Assembly (NCBI GenBank): GCA_029775955.1
Contig: JARVJW010000141.1
Coordinates: forward strand, 1 to 5,150
DNA: 5,150 nucleotides
Reading direction: 5' to 3'
Source: Nitrososphaeria archaeon
GTDB taxonomy: Archaea > Thermoproteota > Nitrososphaeria > Conexivisphaerales > UBA164
Positions 5,100 through 5,150 of the stretch are shown piece by piece; positions within the stretch are counted from its first letter, which is position 1, and every line of letters starts with the position of its first letter. The notes below the pieces were generated by a model. It was not told the origin of the DNA. It saw nothing but the letters and a program-made list of their open reading frames with translations, and ran no database searches. The translations under genes and the position numbers were made by a program.

Positions 5100-5150
5100 A
5101 CCGCGATGCGCCTCCACAACATTATATGTGAACACCTTGGCTATTATTTC
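5082..5150 (-). CDS. Possible C-terminal fragment of an unidentified protein (5' end outside window)
   Basis: The minus strand is open from the window edge to a TAA at 5084-5082. It gives 22 residues, EIIAKVFTYNVVEAHRGGTRLG. The order would be tandem with the ATPase operon, leaving 107 bases for the operon promoter. I do not recognise a family. The stretch is short, and the overlapping plus strand is also open, so this is weak. The G+C-rich composition could instead mean a structured RNA. Confidence 0.22.
   Translation of the reverse strand, partial: EIIAKVFTYNVVEAHRGGTRLG

Noticed and set aside
5060..5100. CAGCTTACC on the plus strand resembling the conserved 3' region of RNase P RNA
   Set aside because: An RNase P RNA ending here would need its 5' part inside the ATPase coding region, and no matching P4 partner is visible.
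5024..5128. Minus-strand frame with RRIAVARGSG, resembling the RIARGSG motif of SRP54
   Set aside because: The motif has two extra residues, the rest does not match the SRP54 M domain, and the frame is short with stops on both sides. A chance similarity is more likely.
5043..5150. Plus-strand open frame from ATG 5043 to the window edge (MNKLIKARVPLSSLPEPR...)
   Set aside because: No TATA box sits at the proper distance and no Shine-Dalgarno is present. The Arg codons CGT/CGC differ from the other genes. It remains possible if the frame continues beyond the window.

Overview
The window looks archaeal and most probably comes from a Thermoplasmata-type euryarchaeon, such as a Thermoplasmatales relative. 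The DNA is A+T-rich and Arg codons are mostly AGA/AGG. Genes are preceded by TATA-like boxes about 25 bases ahead of the start codon, with no Shine-Dalgarno sequence in several cases (leaderless style). TTG starts are used, and the tRNA-Thr has no encoded CCA and carries a U discriminator base. The protein families (RCK-gated channel, GvpD/RAD55-like ATPase, small SWIM-finger protein, NitrOD5-like domain) fit archaea. The exact genus cannot be read from this sequence.

Left to right: the tail of an unidentified plus-strand gene may lie at 1-138. A potassium-channel-like protein (119-1180) follows, with one pore loop, two membrane helices and an MthK-type RCK domain. Its filter reads TIGFY instead of the canonical TVGYG. 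A 260-base gap contains no convincing gene. A stand-alone radical SAM enzyme with an N-terminal cobalamin-type domain (1441-2853) has its own leaderless promoter. Next comes a 95-residue SWIM zinc-finger protein (2938-3225), whose TAG stop codon lies inside the tRNA-Thr(UGU) gene (3216-3288). The tRNA's likely TATA box is also inside that reading frame. A 147-base convergent gap follows and holds an imperfect inverted repeat.

On the minus strand, a tight two-gene operon is transcribed from about 4970 towards 3436. It encodes a GvpD/RAD55-like P-loop ATPase (4974-3721) and a 94-residue NitrOD5-like protein (3720-3436). The ATPase stop codon abuts the second ATG, and a ribosome binding site is embedded in the last ATPase codons. 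The right edge (about 5060-5116) is an unexplained G+C-rich island with a possible C-terminal gene fragment on the minus strand.

The plus-strand genes do not form an obvious single pathway, since each has its own promoter. The one pair that clearly seems to work together is the ATPase and the NitrOD5-like protein. This is a plausible, poorly described archaeal signalling or regulatory module, and its input and output are unknown.
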